Source of the DNA: a virus
DNA length: 30,879 nucleotides
IMG/VR virus record: IMGVR_UViG_3300042939_000725
Span: 1 to 30,879 of that record
Direction: 5' to 3' (one strand)
Made by a program: the position numbers and the translations under genes. This document shows, one piece after another, positions 30,301-30,879 of this stretch. The notes beneath the pieces are model-generated. The model worked only from the letters and a program-made list of their open reading frames with translations, had not been told where the DNA came from and did not search any database. Position 1 is the first letter of the stretch. Every line of letters begins with the position of its first letter.

Positions 30301-30630
30301 GTGGAGTTTACAGAGTTTGCTAGGAAGCCATTTGTTGTTCAGGCCGTTGAGATTACGGAGGACAACATTATGGAGGTGGCCAAGTCCGTTGGCACGATCT
30401 GCACGAAGGAGGACGGAACGACTTATATTCAGGTCGACCGTCGCTTCATCCCCAACGTGGATCGGGTTTACGTGGGCTTTTGGATGACTAAGATGGGCGG
30501 AAACATTCGTTGCTACTCCGCACGAGTGTTCAACCAGCAGTTCACCAGCGTCACTCCTGAGATCAAGGAGTGGATCGGGTTCATGAATTCTAAGGACGCT
30601 CCGGCAAAGCCCGAGGCTGATTCGGAGTAA
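30301..30630 (+). CDS. small conserved hypothetical protein
   Basis: A 109-residue protein from GTG 30301 (TAGGAGATAAA upstream). Features are EFARKPFVVQAVEITEDNI, VAKSVGTICTKEDGTTYIQV, VDRVYVGFWMTKMGGNIRCYSARVFNQQFT (pieces) and an acidic Ala/Pro-rich tail. It resembles small phage proteins with an FVVQAVEIT...DNI start that have no assigned role. Codon use becomes strongly GC-rich from about 30370, like the capsid and tail-tube genes, which suggests abundant product. It is co-transcribed with the 29820 gene and followed by a hairpin. Confidence 0.65.
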   Translation: MEFTEFARKPFVVQAVEITEDNIMEVAKSVGTICTKEDGTTYIQVDRRFIPNVDRVYVGFWMTKMGGNIRCYSARVFNQQFTSVTPEIKEWIGFMNSKDAPAKPEADSE

Positions 30631-30635
30631 TGTAC

Positions 30636-30690
30636 GTAGGGCGGTCTGTGAAATGACGCAGCACGTTGTTTGCAGGCCGCCCTACATTTA
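30636..30690 (+). terminator. hairpin, probable terminator of the 29820-30630 unit
   Basis: A 13-bp stem, GTAGGGCGGTCTG (30636-30648) with CAGGCCGCCCTAC (30673-30685), one G-U pair, and a 24-base loop. The T-tract after it is weak (ATTTAT), so efficiency is uncertain. Confidence 0.55.
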
Positions 30691-30695
30691 TACGC

Positions 30696-30724
30696 TCGCA
30701 AGAATTACACGGTATATAATGAGA
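30696..30724 (+). promoter_or_regulatory. repeated promoter element P5
   Basis: TCGCA at 30696-30700, TTACACGG, TATAAT at 30715-30720, GAGA. It lies just after the hairpin ending the previous unit. Confidence 0.75.
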
Positions 30725-30822
30725 AGGAGTAAGACACGAAGGTGTATCGGCTTACCGATACCTGCTGACGTTAGTTTTCGATGGGCTAACGTACTAGCCT
30801 TCTCATCATTATTTTTTTTTTT
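30720..30822 (+). ncRNA. probable structured phage RNA 3
   Basis: A closing stem TGAGAAGG/CCTTCTCA (30720-30727, 30798-30805), extended by AGTA/TACT across a 2-base bulge, encloses two perfect 7-bp hairpins. These are GTATCGG-CTTA-CCGATAC (30744-30761) and ACGTTAG/CTAACGT (30768-30774, 30786-30792). A T run to 30822 follows. The shape is a three-way junction with a terminator-like end. The next gene's ribosome binding site starts at 30823, so a structured leader is the alternative. Confidence 0.65.
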
Positions 30823-30831
30823 GGAGGAAAC

Positions 30832-30879
30832 GTGGTAAAACTTACAAGGGAAGAGAAAAGAATGTTGGCTATGTACGGC
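30832..30879 (+). CDS. start of a gene cut by the window end
   Basis: GTG at 30832 with GGAGG four bases upstream. Only 16 codons are visible (MVKLTREEKRMLAMYG), basic and helical. Nothing can be said about its function. Confidence 0.55.
   Translation, partial: MVKLTREEKRMLAMYG

Noticed and set aside
30653-30838. 61-codon plus-strand ORF across the last promoter and RNA 3
   Set aside because: It runs through the hairpin, promoter and T run, has no ribosome binding site, and the sequence is better explained by RNA structure.
1-30879. Integrase, repressor or attachment site
   Set aside because: No recombinase catalytic pattern, helix-turn-helix regulator or tRNA-type attachment duplication was seen; lifestyle cannot be decided from this window.

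Overview
The window is about 31 kb of a siphovirus-type double-stranded DNA phage genome. All recognisable genes are on the + strand and are tightly packed, with GGAGG-type ribosome binding sites and frequent ATGA/GTGA stop-start overlaps. The host is probably Gram-positive and, by inference, a GC-richer actinobacterium. Reasons are the r1t-type holin, a ReqiPepy6 Gp37-like tail protein, and GC-rich codon choice in the genes expected to be most abundant, inside an otherwise AT-leaning genome that carries its own tRNA-Leu(UAA) and tRNA-Lys(UUU). No integrase, repressor, attachment site or endolysin is visible.

Layout. (1) 1-3326: a 5'-truncated alpha/beta hydrolase, an HNH nuclease, a putative connector, and three basic proteins sharing the motif HAGVKGMKWGVRK, encoded by four nearly identical 39-bp DNA copies. 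(2) 3345-12622: terminase large subunit, small ORF, portal, a single ORF for prohead protease, scaffold and major capsid protein, connector/terminator proteins, major tail protein, tail assembly chaperone, a second tail-tube paralog, a collagen-like minor tail protein and a gp10-like protein. (3) 12619-19397: a 1609-residue tape measure protein, distal tail protein and Gp37-like baseplate protein. (4) 19405-20495: three small membrane proteins forming a holin cassette. (5) 20496-25930: an accessory region of small membrane proteins, a pair of DUF6353-like paralogs, two tRNAs and conserved phage proteins of unknown function. (6) 25946-30630: a 1245-residue replicase combining SF3 helicase, AEP-primase-like, 3'-5' exonuclease and family-B-like polymerase domains, followed by a probable nucleic-acid-binding protein and a small hypothetical. 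The window ends in the first codons of another gene.

The most unusual regulatory feature is a promoter-like element present five times between 20.49 and 30.72 kb. It has TCGCA, a fixed 18-base spacing from CGCA to TATAAT, and the shared ending TATAATGAGA, with no TTGACA-type -35 box at normal spacing. Two copies sit directly upstream of small GC-rich membrane-protein genes. Three sit upstream of compact structured segments that end in T-runs and are probable phage non-coding RNAs. In all three, the TGAGA of the promoter pairs with a TCTCA in the downstream segment, which suggests that transcription starts within or very close to TGAGA.

How the parts fit: the left two thirds build and package the virion and lyse the cell. 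The right third replicates DNA and appears to be transcribed from the repeated promoter class. Functional names rest on motif recognition and remembered family resemblance; no database search was run.
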